From positions 1 through 64,000 of the forward strand of contig WJLW01000070.1 of NCBI GenBank assembly GCA_014728295.1: DNA of 64,000 nt. The letters run 5' to 3'. The notes below the pieces were generated by a model, which saw only the letters and a program-made list of their open reading frames with translations, was not told the DNA's origin and did not search any database. Origin of the DNA: Chitinivibrionales bacterium (lineage in GTDB: Bacteria; Fibrobacterota; Chitinivibrionia; Chitinivibrionales; WJKA01). This document shows positions 45,515-54,196 of the stretch, one piece after another. The translations under genes were made by a program, and so were the position numbers. Every line of letters starts with the position of its first letter. Position 1 is the first letter of the stretch.

Positions 45515-47536
45515 ATGGAACAAACACCTGTACAAAGTCTGATTCGCCAATGTGTTGCCGGAGAACGCAGTGCGCAGCGAGAGCTGTTCTATGCCTGTAA
45601 AGGCCGGAAAGAAGAATCCTCTTCTGCCTATTCCAGATGCAGGATAAGAGCATCGGTGAGCCTGATACTGGTGCTCTGCATCGGGGGCACTGCGGTCTGG
45701 ACGGTACGCAGATCGACTCCGTCGGCGTCAGCCTGTGTGCGTCTTCAGAAGGTCGGGGGACACGCCTTTCATCAAAATGAAAATCAAACCTGGCGTCCGG
45801 CTCTGCAAAATGGCAGGCTTGCTCCCGGGGCCATGCTGAAAACAGATGCGAGCGCGCATGTTCTTGCGCAAATTGGGCCGTCGTTTACTTCTGCAGCGCC
45901 TCTGCATTCCAGCATACATTTGCTCCAAGCGCAAGCGACACAGCAAAAGGTGTTACTTGCCGGCGGCTCACTTGCGCGCTCAGACAGTATCCCGCTAAGC
46001 AATGGTGAAGATTCACTTGGCGACGATGAAGCGGAAACGATGCGAAGTATGCAGGATGAGCATGACTCGATCCAGGTTGGCGATTCTATCCACGGACATG
46101 TACCAACCATCATGCCGATGTTATCAGGAATAAAATCACCTCACGGCAAAGACTCGGTAGCGGGCAGGGGCAAGGGAATTCAGGGAAGGCTGGGGCTCAG
46201 TGTTCTGCGCATCCCCGGATCATCGGCGTATGATGCCTGGCTGGATGAAGAGTTGATACACCTGGCGGTTTTTATCTCAGAGCACACCAAATTGAAAGTG
46301 CATTACCAGAAAACGGCATTTCATCTTGACAATATCTTCGTCGACTTTGCGTATTGGCAGCGTCAGGCCCGGCGCAGGGGTATCAGCGGATATCGCGGCT
46401 TGAATTCGCAGGCTTTGGAACGCTCGGCACTGGAGGAGCTTGGAAACGCGGTACCTTTTGCGCGCAGCAAAGACTACCTGCAGTTTTTGAATAGAATCGA
46501 TATGGTGCTCAAAGAATATTTTCATCGCAAATACAATGTGCGATTCGATCCCGCGCACCCAAACTGGGTAAAGCAATTACCCGCAGATCAACATGTAATT
46601 GCCTGGCAACGGGAATTTTTACCGCGTGCCGAGGCTGACTATCGCTCATGCACATCATCCGGCAAATTAAGCGGCAAGGAGATCAGGGCAATATACCAGT
46701 ACTTGCGTATGGCCGAAATTCTGACGCATGCCATGCTATTTTGCGATGTTCCCGGAGTGCCCGGACACTTGTCACAGGAAAATACCGAGGTGCTCACCTG
46801 GTACCTCGAATCGGGCGGATTTATCTATTTTATGAATACGAACGATTTGCAATCGGCAATGGGAATACGCGCCATTATCGCCAGGCTGCAGGATGAAAAG
46901 CTCATGGACACAAAAGAGCGAGACTGGTTTGAGCGATGGCAACCCAACGAGCGCATTCGCACCGGCTACAGCTTTGGTCCGCCGCGGCCCGCTGTTTTTC
47001 ATCCCTGGACCTTTGTCCCCATGTCGGTCGCCGAACAAACCGATGTGCTTGTTACCATCCGCAACCGGCATGAAGACATTGTCTTTACCGACACTTTGCA
47101 CAACCTCCAACGCGGCTCTTACAATCAGCGTCTGAAGCACTATCGCTGGTATGCTGAAGATAATCGGGGCCGTGAAGTCCCTTCCGGTCTCTACCTTATG
47201 CAGTTTGAAGCGGGGCTGAGCTTATCCTACGAAATATGCCGCGTCAGCAGATTGAGGCGCCTGATGCCGAACCACCGCCTGTTCAATTCTTTTTTTGCAC
47301 ATGCCCGGCTGGCGCCGTCTCATCAGCCCGAACCGGAACAATTGCTATATGCCGAACCGCTTATATTCGCAAGTGAGATAAATGATCGACTGGCCATTTT
47401 GTTCACCGACGGATATCGTGAAGATATTGCACTGCAAAGTGTTGAAGAACGTGAATTCGAAAGAATAGCAGCGCAGAAATGGATGACAAACATAGTTTTT
47501 CAGGTGCTCAATGAGCGCGCATCTATTCGCAAATAA
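45515..47536 (+). CDS. Composite membrane protein: ECF-sigma-like N-terminus, FecR-like, DUF4159-like with FlgD-like Ig insert
   Basis: 673 residues. Residues 7-28 (QSLIRQCVAGERSAQRELFYAC, in outline) look like the start of an ECF sigma factor region 2, but the sigma domain stops there. A membrane segment follows (ASVSLILVLCIGGTAVWTV), then a FecR-like stretch (GRLAPGAMLKTDASAHVLAQIG). A central part resembles DUF4159 (FCDVPGVPGHLSQENTEVL..., LESGGFIYFMNTND), and the final part the end of DUF4159 (LAILFTDGYREDIAL, WMTNIVFQVL). Between them lies a FlgD/secretion-signal-like Ig domain (HYRWYAEDNRGREVPSGLYLMQF). No ribosome binding site was seen before the ATG. Function unknown. Confidence 0.55.
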   Translation: MEQTPVQSLIRQCVAGERSAQRELFYACKGRKEESSSAYSRCRIRASVSLILVLCIGGTAVWTVRRSTPSASACVRLQKVGGHAFHQNENQTWRPALQNGRLAPGAMLKTDASAHVLAQIGPSFTSAAPLHSSIHLLQAQATQQKVLLAGGSLARSDSIPLSNGEDSLGDDEAETMRSMQDEHDSIQVGDSIHGHVPTIMPMLSGIKSPHGKDSVAGRGKGIQGRLGLSVLRIPGSSAYDAWLDEELIHLAVFISEHTKLKVHYQKTAFHLDNIFVDFAYWQRQARRRGISGYRGLNSQALERSALEELGNAVPFARSKDYLQFLNRIDMVLKEYFHRKYNVRFDPAHPNWVKQLPADQHVIAWQREFLPRAEADYRSCTSSGKLSGKEIRAIYQYLRMAEILTHAMLFCDVPGVPGHLSQENTEVLTWYLESGGFIYFMNTNDLQSAMGIRAIIARLQDEKLMDTKERDWFERWQPNERIRTGYSFGPPRPAVFHPWTFVPMSVAEQTDVLVTIRNRHEDIVFTDTLHNLQRGSYNQRLKHYRWYAEDNRGREVPSGLYLMQFEAGLSLSYEICRVSRLRRLMPNHRLFNSFFAHARLAPSHQPEPEQLLYAEPLIFASEINDRLAILFTDGYREDIALQSVEEREFERIAAQKWMTNIVFQVLNERASIRK

Positions 47537-48020
47537 AGAATGAGAACCATTTTGCATTTGCAAGCACCTGTTAGCATAAGAGGAAATGTCTCTCCAGGCG
47601 CCTCGCCGGCAAATTGACACTAAAAAGAATTACTTAATCGTATTAGCAAAATGAGGCTTTCGATATGGCAAATTCTTGTAGATCGTCTCTGTTGGCGACC
47701 TCTGCCTGTTTGATGGTAAAGGATTGCATCACGGTGGCACCATTGTGTTCACGGGTGTCTAATGAAAGTGAATGTAGTTGCACGCTGTTTAAGTGATTAA
47801 ATATTATTCGCTTTCTTTTGTGTTATGTGTAAAGGTGTTGTCATGGGCAACAGCCTTCCGGATCGTTGTCCGAACGCTGGTCACCAGAAGCTTCCGTTAT
47901 GTATTTTAAACAGTTTTCTGCCCATTGGAATTGTATGACGTTTCGTGCCTGTGTGTATGTTTCAGCAGTCTCCCCCATAGGTTCCCGTCAATTAATCAGT
48001 CACGTTCAAGGAGCTATCTG
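47537..48020 (+). other. Intergenic region and leader before the envelope operon
   Basis: 484 bases without a supported gene. It holds a possible promoter at 47778-47807 and then about 200 bases of leader. TTGACA at 47614-47619 has no -10 partner. The small GTTG...CAAC hairpin near 47838 is not diagnostic, and no known riboswitch was recognised. Confidence 0.5.
47778..47807 (+). promoter_or_regulatory. Possible sigma70 promoter of the envelope operon
   Basis: TTGCAC (47778-47783), 18 bases, TATTAT (47802-47807). A start near 47814 would leave a leader of about 205 bases before the ATG at 48021. This is the best match found in the gap, but not a consensus site. Confidence 0.4.
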
Positions 48021-51000
48021 ATGCAGAGAAATGCTACCGGAGCGTTATCGCTTTGTGCCATGCTGGTGCTGACTATTCTCTCATTTCCCGACGGCCAGTC
48101 GCTGACCGACAAACTGGAAGAAGAGCAGGGATTTTACACAAACTTCGGTAAAGATCCGTACACCAAGCTCAAGATAGAAAAAGACGTCATCGGGCTGTAC
48201 GATGGATTTGGCGAGCATATCACCGATGGTGTACACCTGTATGATTTGCTAAATGAATCGGAGGTACTCAGCAGTGAGCGCGAGGATATTTCCGATTCTA
48301 CGCTGGTGTCCCGAAGCAAAGAATTTCAGAAACGTGACTTTTTCGAGAAATTCTCCAATCTGGTCATTACGCAGGATGCAATTGGCGGCAATAAGCTTAC
48401 ATTTATGGTCGGTGATCAAATCACCACTCGCTTTACACCCCTGACATTTAATATGACGAATTACCGGGGTATAAGAATGGACTTCTGGTCGACGGGATTG
48501 CAGGGCTCCTTTTTGTTGAACCGGACACGGCCGGGTTTTGTTTCAAAGCGGGAAGTCAGTGGCTCGTCAATAGTTGAGTACCCCATAAGCGAAGAAAGCT
48601 TTGACGGCGGGTACTACTCTAAAGGTATACAAGGGACAAGCGACTTCTCTTCGCGGTCACCCTACGGCGATATTGACTGGCTGCTGGCATTGCACGCACA
48701 AAATACTATTGCAAACAAAGTAGACATTGGTCTTTCGTATATCAATCACCATGTAACCGACGTCAGAAACGGCGGTAATATCCTGAGAAGTGACATACCG
48801 GATGGGTGGATGCCCAGTGAGGTTCATTTTGAATTCTTCGATATGACGCCTTTGGATGAAAATGACGCCGGCGTTTACGTACATAATGTAGAAATGTATG
48901 TCAACGGTAAACTGGTCGGGCCCCGGCCGGCTTCCACCAAAAAGCTGAGAAGAGTATTTGTCGGCTCTCAGGACTCAATTCTATTACCAAAATCGCTTCC
49001 GGTTGACCGCCCGTTGAATGGAAATCTACCCATTATTGTTGCATTTAATGTAGATCCTGAAAACTGGTACTTCGAACAAGGGCAGGTTCAAAAGCTCAAT
49101 TCTATTAACGAGATCAAGGAATTGAAATTTAAATACACCGTAGCCGGCAATTATCTGGTTTTTGCATCTACCAGCAGGCAGATTCCCCTGGCAATCAGTG
49201 GTGAACAGGATGAGCAAACTGATGAAGTCGAATACGAAACTGTTGAGAAGCCCGTTGGCGATATATTTGACAACGCACTGAAAATTTATAAAAAAAACAG
49301 CAACCCCGATCTTGAAGACGATTTCTCAACAACGTATTTCGGTGAATATATTCGCAAAGCGCCCAAGCGGCTCGCACTGAGCAGTGTTGAGTTTAGAAAT
49401 GCAATGGACAAACGTAACACCAACAGGACCGTATTTGCCGATCTCAGCACCGCCAGAAACAGGTATAATTTCAACACCTACGAATATACCTATGGCATGA
49501 ATGTTTCTTCAATTACCTATGGTCTCAATTTCAGTGGTGAGTTAGGCGGTCTCAATTTTGCGGGTGAATTGGCGATCAATCAAAAGGAAGATAAGCTGCC
49601 GGGAAAAAGTGGCGGACGTAAAAAAATCACGCGTTGGGTAGGAGACCTTAACGCGGATTATTCGTTAACCGGAAAGTCATCCCTTGATGGTGCCGTGTAT
49701 TTCATATCTCCCGACTGGGAAACCAATCTCAGTACCTTTCAGGCAAGTCGCTATTTTAAGGAAACCGAGTATAAAACGGATGGAGATTTGAAGGATTATA
49801 TGGTGTATCCCAAGCCGCTCGGCAATGACTGGAGCCACATTGAAGACAACGATGACGCTGATCCATTTGTTGAGAGTGACCGAAGAAGATATCCCAGCGA
49901 CAAGCATTCAAAAAACGATAGGGGACAATTCACCCACGACGGTACAATGAAATTTGGCAATACCAAAACGCTGAAATTGCCGAATTCAATGTTGATTACC
50001 TACGATGATCCTGACGGCGTGATTGCATCAAAAGATGATCGCAACCGTGACGGCACCCCCGATTATCAGGAAGATTTTCTCTTGTTCAGCAGTGATCCAC
50101 CGGTCTTTCAATTAGGAGACGACCTCAACAATAACGGTGTCCCTGACTATGAAGACGACGATATACTGCCGGATTTCGGACATTCGGTTGGGTATTTTAT
50201 CACCGCGGACGGTATAAAAACCCAGGGCATCAAGGGGGCATCAATCAATTACAACTGGAAAGCTTCTTCGTTATGGGATGTCAATTTTGGCTTCATCGCT
50301 GAAACGATCCTTGATTATGATTTGAACGGTATATGGGACGCTGTTGAAGATGCGCTCGATGAATCGCGGAATTTCTGGGAGGGCAAATCGTTTGTTGCGT
50401 ATGGTTCGGCGGAAATGCGGGTCCTCAGGCGCAGCCAGGGCATCGAATACTACCTGGGCAATGAATTGCGCCTGATCGGCGATGCTATCAGAAATGATGC
50501 CGTCCGTTCTACCGGCGAAAGTGTTGACGGGGAATTCGATGTGAGCTATTTCTTTAATGCCGATCAGCTCAATTTCAGACGGGCCGTTGTTGACAATCTG
50601 GTAGGTAAATTAACCTATATAAACATCAGAAATTTCGAGTATGAAATAAAAGGTAAATTCGGGCTTGACAAGCGTCTTTCGATACCGGGAGAGCTGTTTT
50701 ACACCGAGTACAGTTTCTATGATGAAGTGACTAACCAGACGTTATTTGATTCGAAATGGGAACCGTACTACAGCAGGCTCATAGGCGATCTGTTTTTTAT
50801 TAACCGTCTCAGCTACCGGATAGGTTTCAACTATGACTTCGAAGATTGGCGCAAGCCTTTCAATATAATGAACAGGTTGACAATTAATCCGCAGTATAAA
50901 TTTGGACTCTCGTTATCAAAGGAGATTCAAGGTCCAACAAAATTTGATCCCAGGAATCTTGGAGAAAACTTTCGCATGGATATTAGCGGACCGGATAAAG

Positions 51001-51416
51001 TTCCGGACGATAAGATTGACAGCCTGTATGACAATTATCTGAACAATCTGGAAAATTACAGCGACGCGAGAATCGCCGCGCGAGAATATCGACAGAATAA
51101 CATTTCGAGCTTTCTGAATGTCCCTATCCTGCGAGCGACCTTTAAGCTGGCCGAAAATACGGAGTTCCAGTACGGCCTTCAGGCCAAACAGGCTTTTGAT
51201 GCAATCACACCCGAAGAAAGCAGGTTGGTTTGGACGAATCTCGCCCAGATTGTTTCAAAGGCAAGCTATAAAGGATATAACGTAACTCTGTTTTTAGGAG
51301 CACGAACGCTTAACTCTGACTATAATGTCAATGTTTATGATCCGGTTTTGGGCACAGGAAGCCGGTACGATCGCAAGAGATGGGAAATTTTCGCCCGGAT
51401 TTTCTCCGGAACCTGA
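48021..51416 (+). CDS. Large outer-membrane beta-barrel protein with EF-hand-like loops
   Basis: 1131 residues from the ATG at 48021, which has AAGGAG 7 bases upstream; an upstream in-frame TTG at 47925 is not preferred. A signal peptide (LSLCAMLVLTILSFPDGQS) is followed by soluble beta-rich domains and a long series of alternating aromatic strands (for example LNFAGELAIN, SRLIGDLFFINRLSYRIGFNYDF). Three loops look like calcium sites: DDRNRDGTPDYQED, DDLNNNGVPDYEDD and DYDLNGIWDAVED. No family was recognised; size and first place in an operon with TPR, ExbB and ExbD genes suggest it is the outer-membrane part of a machine. Confidence 0.65.
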   Translation: MQRNATGALSLCAMLVLTILSFPDGQSLTDKLEEEQGFYTNFGKDPYTKLKIEKDVIGLYDGFGEHITDGVHLYDLLNESEVLSSEREDISDSTLVSRSKEFQKRDFFEKFSNLVITQDAIGGNKLTFMVGDQITTRFTPLTFNMTNYRGIRMDFWSTGLQGSFLLNRTRPGFVSKREVSGSSIVEYPISEESFDGGYYSKGIQGTSDFSSRSPYGDIDWLLALHAQNTIANKVDIGLSYINHHVTDVRNGGNILRSDIPDGWMPSEVHFEFFDMTPLDENDAGVYVHNVEMYVNGKLVGPRPASTKKLRRVFVGSQDSILLPKSLPVDRPLNGNLPIIVAFNVDPENWYFEQGQVQKLNSINEIKELKFKYTVAGNYLVFASTSRQIPLAISGEQDEQTDEVEYETVEKPVGDIFDNALKIYKKNSNPDLEDDFSTTYFGEYIRKAPKRLALSSVEFRNAMDKRNTNRTVFADLSTARNRYNFNTYEYTYGMNVSSITYGLNFSGELGGLNFAGELAINQKEDKLPGKSGGRKKITRWVGDLNADYSLTGKSSLDGAVYFISPDWETNLSTFQASRYFKETEYKTDGDLKDYMVYPKPLGNDWSHIEDNDDADPFVESDRRRYPSDKHSKNDRGQFTHDGTMKFGNTKTLKLPNSMLITYDDPDGVIASKDDRNRDGTPDYQEDFLLFSSDPPVFQLGDDLNNNGVPDYEDDDILPDFGHSVGYFITADGIKTQGIKGASINYNWKASSLWDVNFGFIAETILDYDLNGIWDAVEDALDESRNFWEGKSFVAYGSAEMRVLRRSQGIEYYLGNELRLIGDAIRNDAVRSTGESVDGEFDVSYFFNADQLNFRRAVVDNLVGKLTYINIRNFEYEIKGKFGLDKRLSIPGELFYTEYSFYDEVTNQTLFDSKWEPYYSRLIGDLFFINRLSYRIGFNYDFEDWRKPFNIMNRLTINPQYKFGLSLSKEIQGPTKFDPRNLGENFRMDISGPDKVPDDKIDSLYDNYLNNLENYSDARIAAREYRQNNISSFLNVPILRATFKLAENTEFQYGLQAKQAFDAITPEESRLVWTNLAQIVSKASYKGYNVTLFLGARTLNSDYNVNVYDPVLGTGSRYDRKRWEIFARIFSGT

Positions 51417-51437
51417 TATGTGTACAGGAGGAACTTA

Positions 51438-51944
51438 ATGAAAAAGCGTACGATGCAGATTATTGTTTTGCTTTTGTGCTTCAGCACATTTGCAGCCGAA
51501 CCTGGTCGAATACTCAGGTCTGTCGCGTTTCCCGGCATGGGACAGCTTGGCGATGGGCAGGAAATTAAAGGCCTTGCGTTTATGGCGACCGAGGTGGCAT
51601 TGGTTTCGTTATTTGTCGGCTCGCTTTCGAACATGAATTCCTATGCATTCGAAACAGAAAAATTGATGGTCGAATATTCGTTCGGCGGTGATTATAACGA
51701 TGAAATTGCAAAAAATTATAAAGACTGGAAAGATGCGCATGGAAACTATGACTCATATAAAACGCGCTCATTTGTCTTTGGCGGCCTTGCGGGGGCCTGC
51801 TGGATTCTGAATGTTGTAGATGCCTTTTTGCTCCCGCCGCCCGAAAGCAATGAACAGCTCAGTCTGGCGAGAGCTGTTGCACAGAATACGCACTTTTATA
51901 TTAATGGAAAGTCATTGTCTGTAGCCCTTACCTGTAATTATTAA
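51438..51944 (+). CDS. DUF5683-like small membrane protein
   Basis: 168 residues from the ATG at 51438, which has AGGAGG 7 bases upstream. After a signal peptide (MQIIVLLLCFSTFAAEP) comes SVAFPGMGQLGDGQEIKGLAFMATEVALVSLF (in outline), the proline-glycine hairpin and membrane helix of DUF5683 proteins. A second membrane segment includes WILNVVDAFLLPPP. The family is common in FCB-group bacteria and has no established function. It lies 21 bases after the barrel gene and 20 before the FN3 lipoprotein gene. Confidence 0.7.
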   Translation: MKKRTMQIIVLLLCFSTFAAEPGRILRSVAFPGMGQLGDGQEIKGLAFMATEVALVSLFVGSLSNMNSYAFETEKLMVEYSFGGDYNDEIAKNYKDWKDAHGNYDSYKTRSFVFGGLAGACWILNVVDAFLLPPPESNEQLSLARAVAQNTHFYINGKSLSVALTCNY

Positions 51945-51964
51945 AAACGAACGAAGGCTTCATC

Positions 51965-54187
51965 ATGGTGAATCGAATAAGTATTCTAATCAGTTTTCTC
52001 ATCGCAGGTTTGCTTTTACAATGCACTGAGCAACCGCTTTCACCGCCTGCAACCATCACACCTTCAATGATAGTTCGCAATGTAAAGGCTCAGTATCTGG
52101 TAGGTTCGGAAAACGTCAGAATCACCTGGGCTCCCGTTGATACATCGCTGTTTGACTATTACAAAATCTACCGCACATCCGAGACTGTTGAAAAATTTGA
52201 CAAAGCATCGAACACATTTATCGAAGTGATGGATACTGCTACGTTAATATCGGAGGGCTCACGGGAATTGATCGATAAGAATACTACCGAATTTATTGAT
52301 ATCCCGGGGCTTGAAAACGATATCTATCACTATGTAGTCCGAACATTGTCAATTACCCGGAAAGGATTTCAAACGAGAGAATATACCGTATTTGAAAAGG
52401 ACACGACGGTAACCAGAATTGACACAATCGGCACAATTGCCGATACTACCTGGGGCGGCTGGGTTTATGACGAACTAGGCCTGGCCGAAGATGACAGCTA
52501 TGACAAAGTGAGAGTGGGCTCCAACGTTTCTTTCAATATCAACCAGGGTGATCTGTTTACTTCTACTGATAAAGTTAGCCTTTACCTCAACGATCCTGCA
52601 GGAAAGATCCAGAGTGTCAGATTAACGCAAAATTTCACGACGTTCTGGGCAAAAGACAACGATACAATTCAGGTCAATTTTGACGATCCTAAAAATCCGC
52701 CCTCAAGTCATGAGATTAAGCAATTACTGGCAGGTGGCTGGATACAATCTGACGGCAAATTACACAGGGATGTTGTAGAATTCGAAAAAGCTCTCTTTGA
52801 CGTGTATGATCCTGCAAATCCCAATGCCGAGATAGAAAGCCTTCAGGAAGGCAGCAATATTATTCCCTGGGTGCTGAAGCAAGGCAATGGTGAGAAAAGG
52901 GTTTTTGTGGAATTGACCCACAGGCTTCAGGGGGATACATCCAACGGAAACACTACAGTCTCTGCAGCTAGAATAGATACTGTTTTAGATGCAATAAAAA
53001 TTGCTCCGTACAGAGTGCGGGTTACTCTGAGAAATAGAATTGGCACCAATGATGAAACCATGCGCTATTTTCAATCTCAATTGTATGGGGAATATTTTTT
53101 ATACAAACCCTGGATCAAATTCAGCGTATCTATTTTTGCCGACACAACCTTTCAGAGAGAATTTCACTACTGGGTGGGTACTTCTTCGGCGCGCTCACAC
53201 ATCTTTGAGCGGATTACTGCAAATAATTTACATTGGCTGGAAACAGCACCTGCTATCGACAGTTTGACCGGAACCGGTCCTGATCATAATGATGATAATG
53301 AGTACCTTTACAGCATCGGTGATGATGAGCAGGGCCGGGAAAACCTGAGTAGACTTCTACAAACCCAGGCTACCCCGCAAAATGAATTAGCCTTTAAGCT
53401 GACCGGTTCTGAAGGATTTAATGAAATTGCTGTTCCCGGCTCGTATTGGGGCGAAAATCCTTTGTATTATAACACAAACAGCAATACTCTCGAAAGTCAA
53501 CAAAGGCTTGTTTCGGGCTCGTATAAGGAGAATTTCGAAAAATTCAAAAGGCTTGAGCCTATCGAAGTTTTTAATCGCGGAGGCAAAGAATTCATTTTAA
53601 TTTGCATTTTTAAAGGTAGATTTTTCAATGATACGCGAACGGTGGTCGTTGGAAATTCAAGAGAAATCGGGCCGGTTAAGGGAGGCATTCGAACCTATTT
53701 CGATTTATATCCCCCTTCAATACAATTTATTGATCAGGATAATCAAAACTGGATTTCAAATGACTGCACTCTGGTCTCGTCCTTCGACTACGAGCTTAAT
53801 GCAACGGGGTCTGTTACTGACAAAGGTAAGGCAGATATTAAAGATATTAGACTCATCATTGCCCGCAGGCCGGACAACTTTCCCTGGACCATCTCTTACA
53901 AGCTTAACGCATATAGAAACGTTACCGCAGAGAATATGACCATTCAGGACCTTTATGAAATGAGATATTTCGAATTCCCTTTTAACATCAAAGTCCCAGA
54001 TCAAAATCTTAATGATGTGATCTGGGAAGATATCAATCCGTCCGACTGGCCCAGCGGAGATTATCTGATGGCCATTGTTACCGAAGATCAATTTGGTAAC
54101 AAAGGATTTGCGCCCATATTAGATTACGTTGCCGGACTCAAACGCATCACCAATCCCTGGATGGTAACTATACTTACCGGAAAGTAG
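51965..54187 (+). CDS. Lipoprotein with fibronectin III-like domain
   Basis: 740 residues. A lipoprotein-type signal (ISILISFLIAGLLLQC, cysteine near residue 20) is followed by a fibronectin type III-like domain (VRITWAPVDTSLFDYYKIYRTSE). The rest is beta-rich with many Asp, Thr and aromatic residues (KDTTVTRIDTIGTIADTTWGGWVY, VIWEDINPSDWPSGDYLMAIV). No further family was recognised. It probably sits at the outer membrane next to the 1131-aa barrel. Nine bases separate it from the TPR gene. Confidence 0.65.
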   Translation: MVNRISILISFLIAGLLLQCTEQPLSPPATITPSMIVRNVKAQYLVGSENVRITWAPVDTSLFDYYKIYRTSETVEKFDKASNTFIEVMDTATLISEGSRELIDKNTTEFIDIPGLENDIYHYVVRTLSITRKGFQTREYTVFEKDTTVTRIDTIGTIADTTWGGWVYDELGLAEDDSYDKVRVGSNVSFNINQGDLFTSTDKVSLYLNDPAGKIQSVRLTQNFTTFWAKDNDTIQVNFDDPKNPPSSHEIKQLLAGGWIQSDGKLHRDVVEFEKALFDVYDPANPNAEIESLQEGSNIIPWVLKQGNGEKRVFVELTHRLQGDTSNGNTTVSAARIDTVLDAIKIAPYRVRVTLRNRIGTNDETMRYFQSQLYGEYFLYKPWIKFSVSIFADTTFQREFHYWVGTSSARSHIFERITANNLHWLETAPAIDSLTGTGPDHNDDNEYLYSIGDDEQGRENLSRLLQTQATPQNELAFKLTGSEGFNEIAVPGSYWGENPLYYNTNSNTLESQQRLVSGSYKENFEKFKRLEPIEVFNRGGKEFILICIFKGRFFNDTRTVVVGNSREIGPVKGGIRTYFDLYPPSIQFIDQDNQNWISNDCTLVSSFDYELNATGSVTDKGKADIKDIRLIIARRPDNFPWTISYKLNAYRNVTAENMTIQDLYEMRYFEFPFNIKVPDQNLNDVIWEDINPSDWPSGDYLMAIVTEDQFGNKGFAPILDYVAGLKRITNPWMVTILTGK

Positions 54188-54196
54188 CTCGTATCA

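Noticed and set aside
47614-47642. TTGACA before the envelope operon as a -35 box
   Set aside because: No acceptable -10 hexamer 15 to 19 bases downstream.
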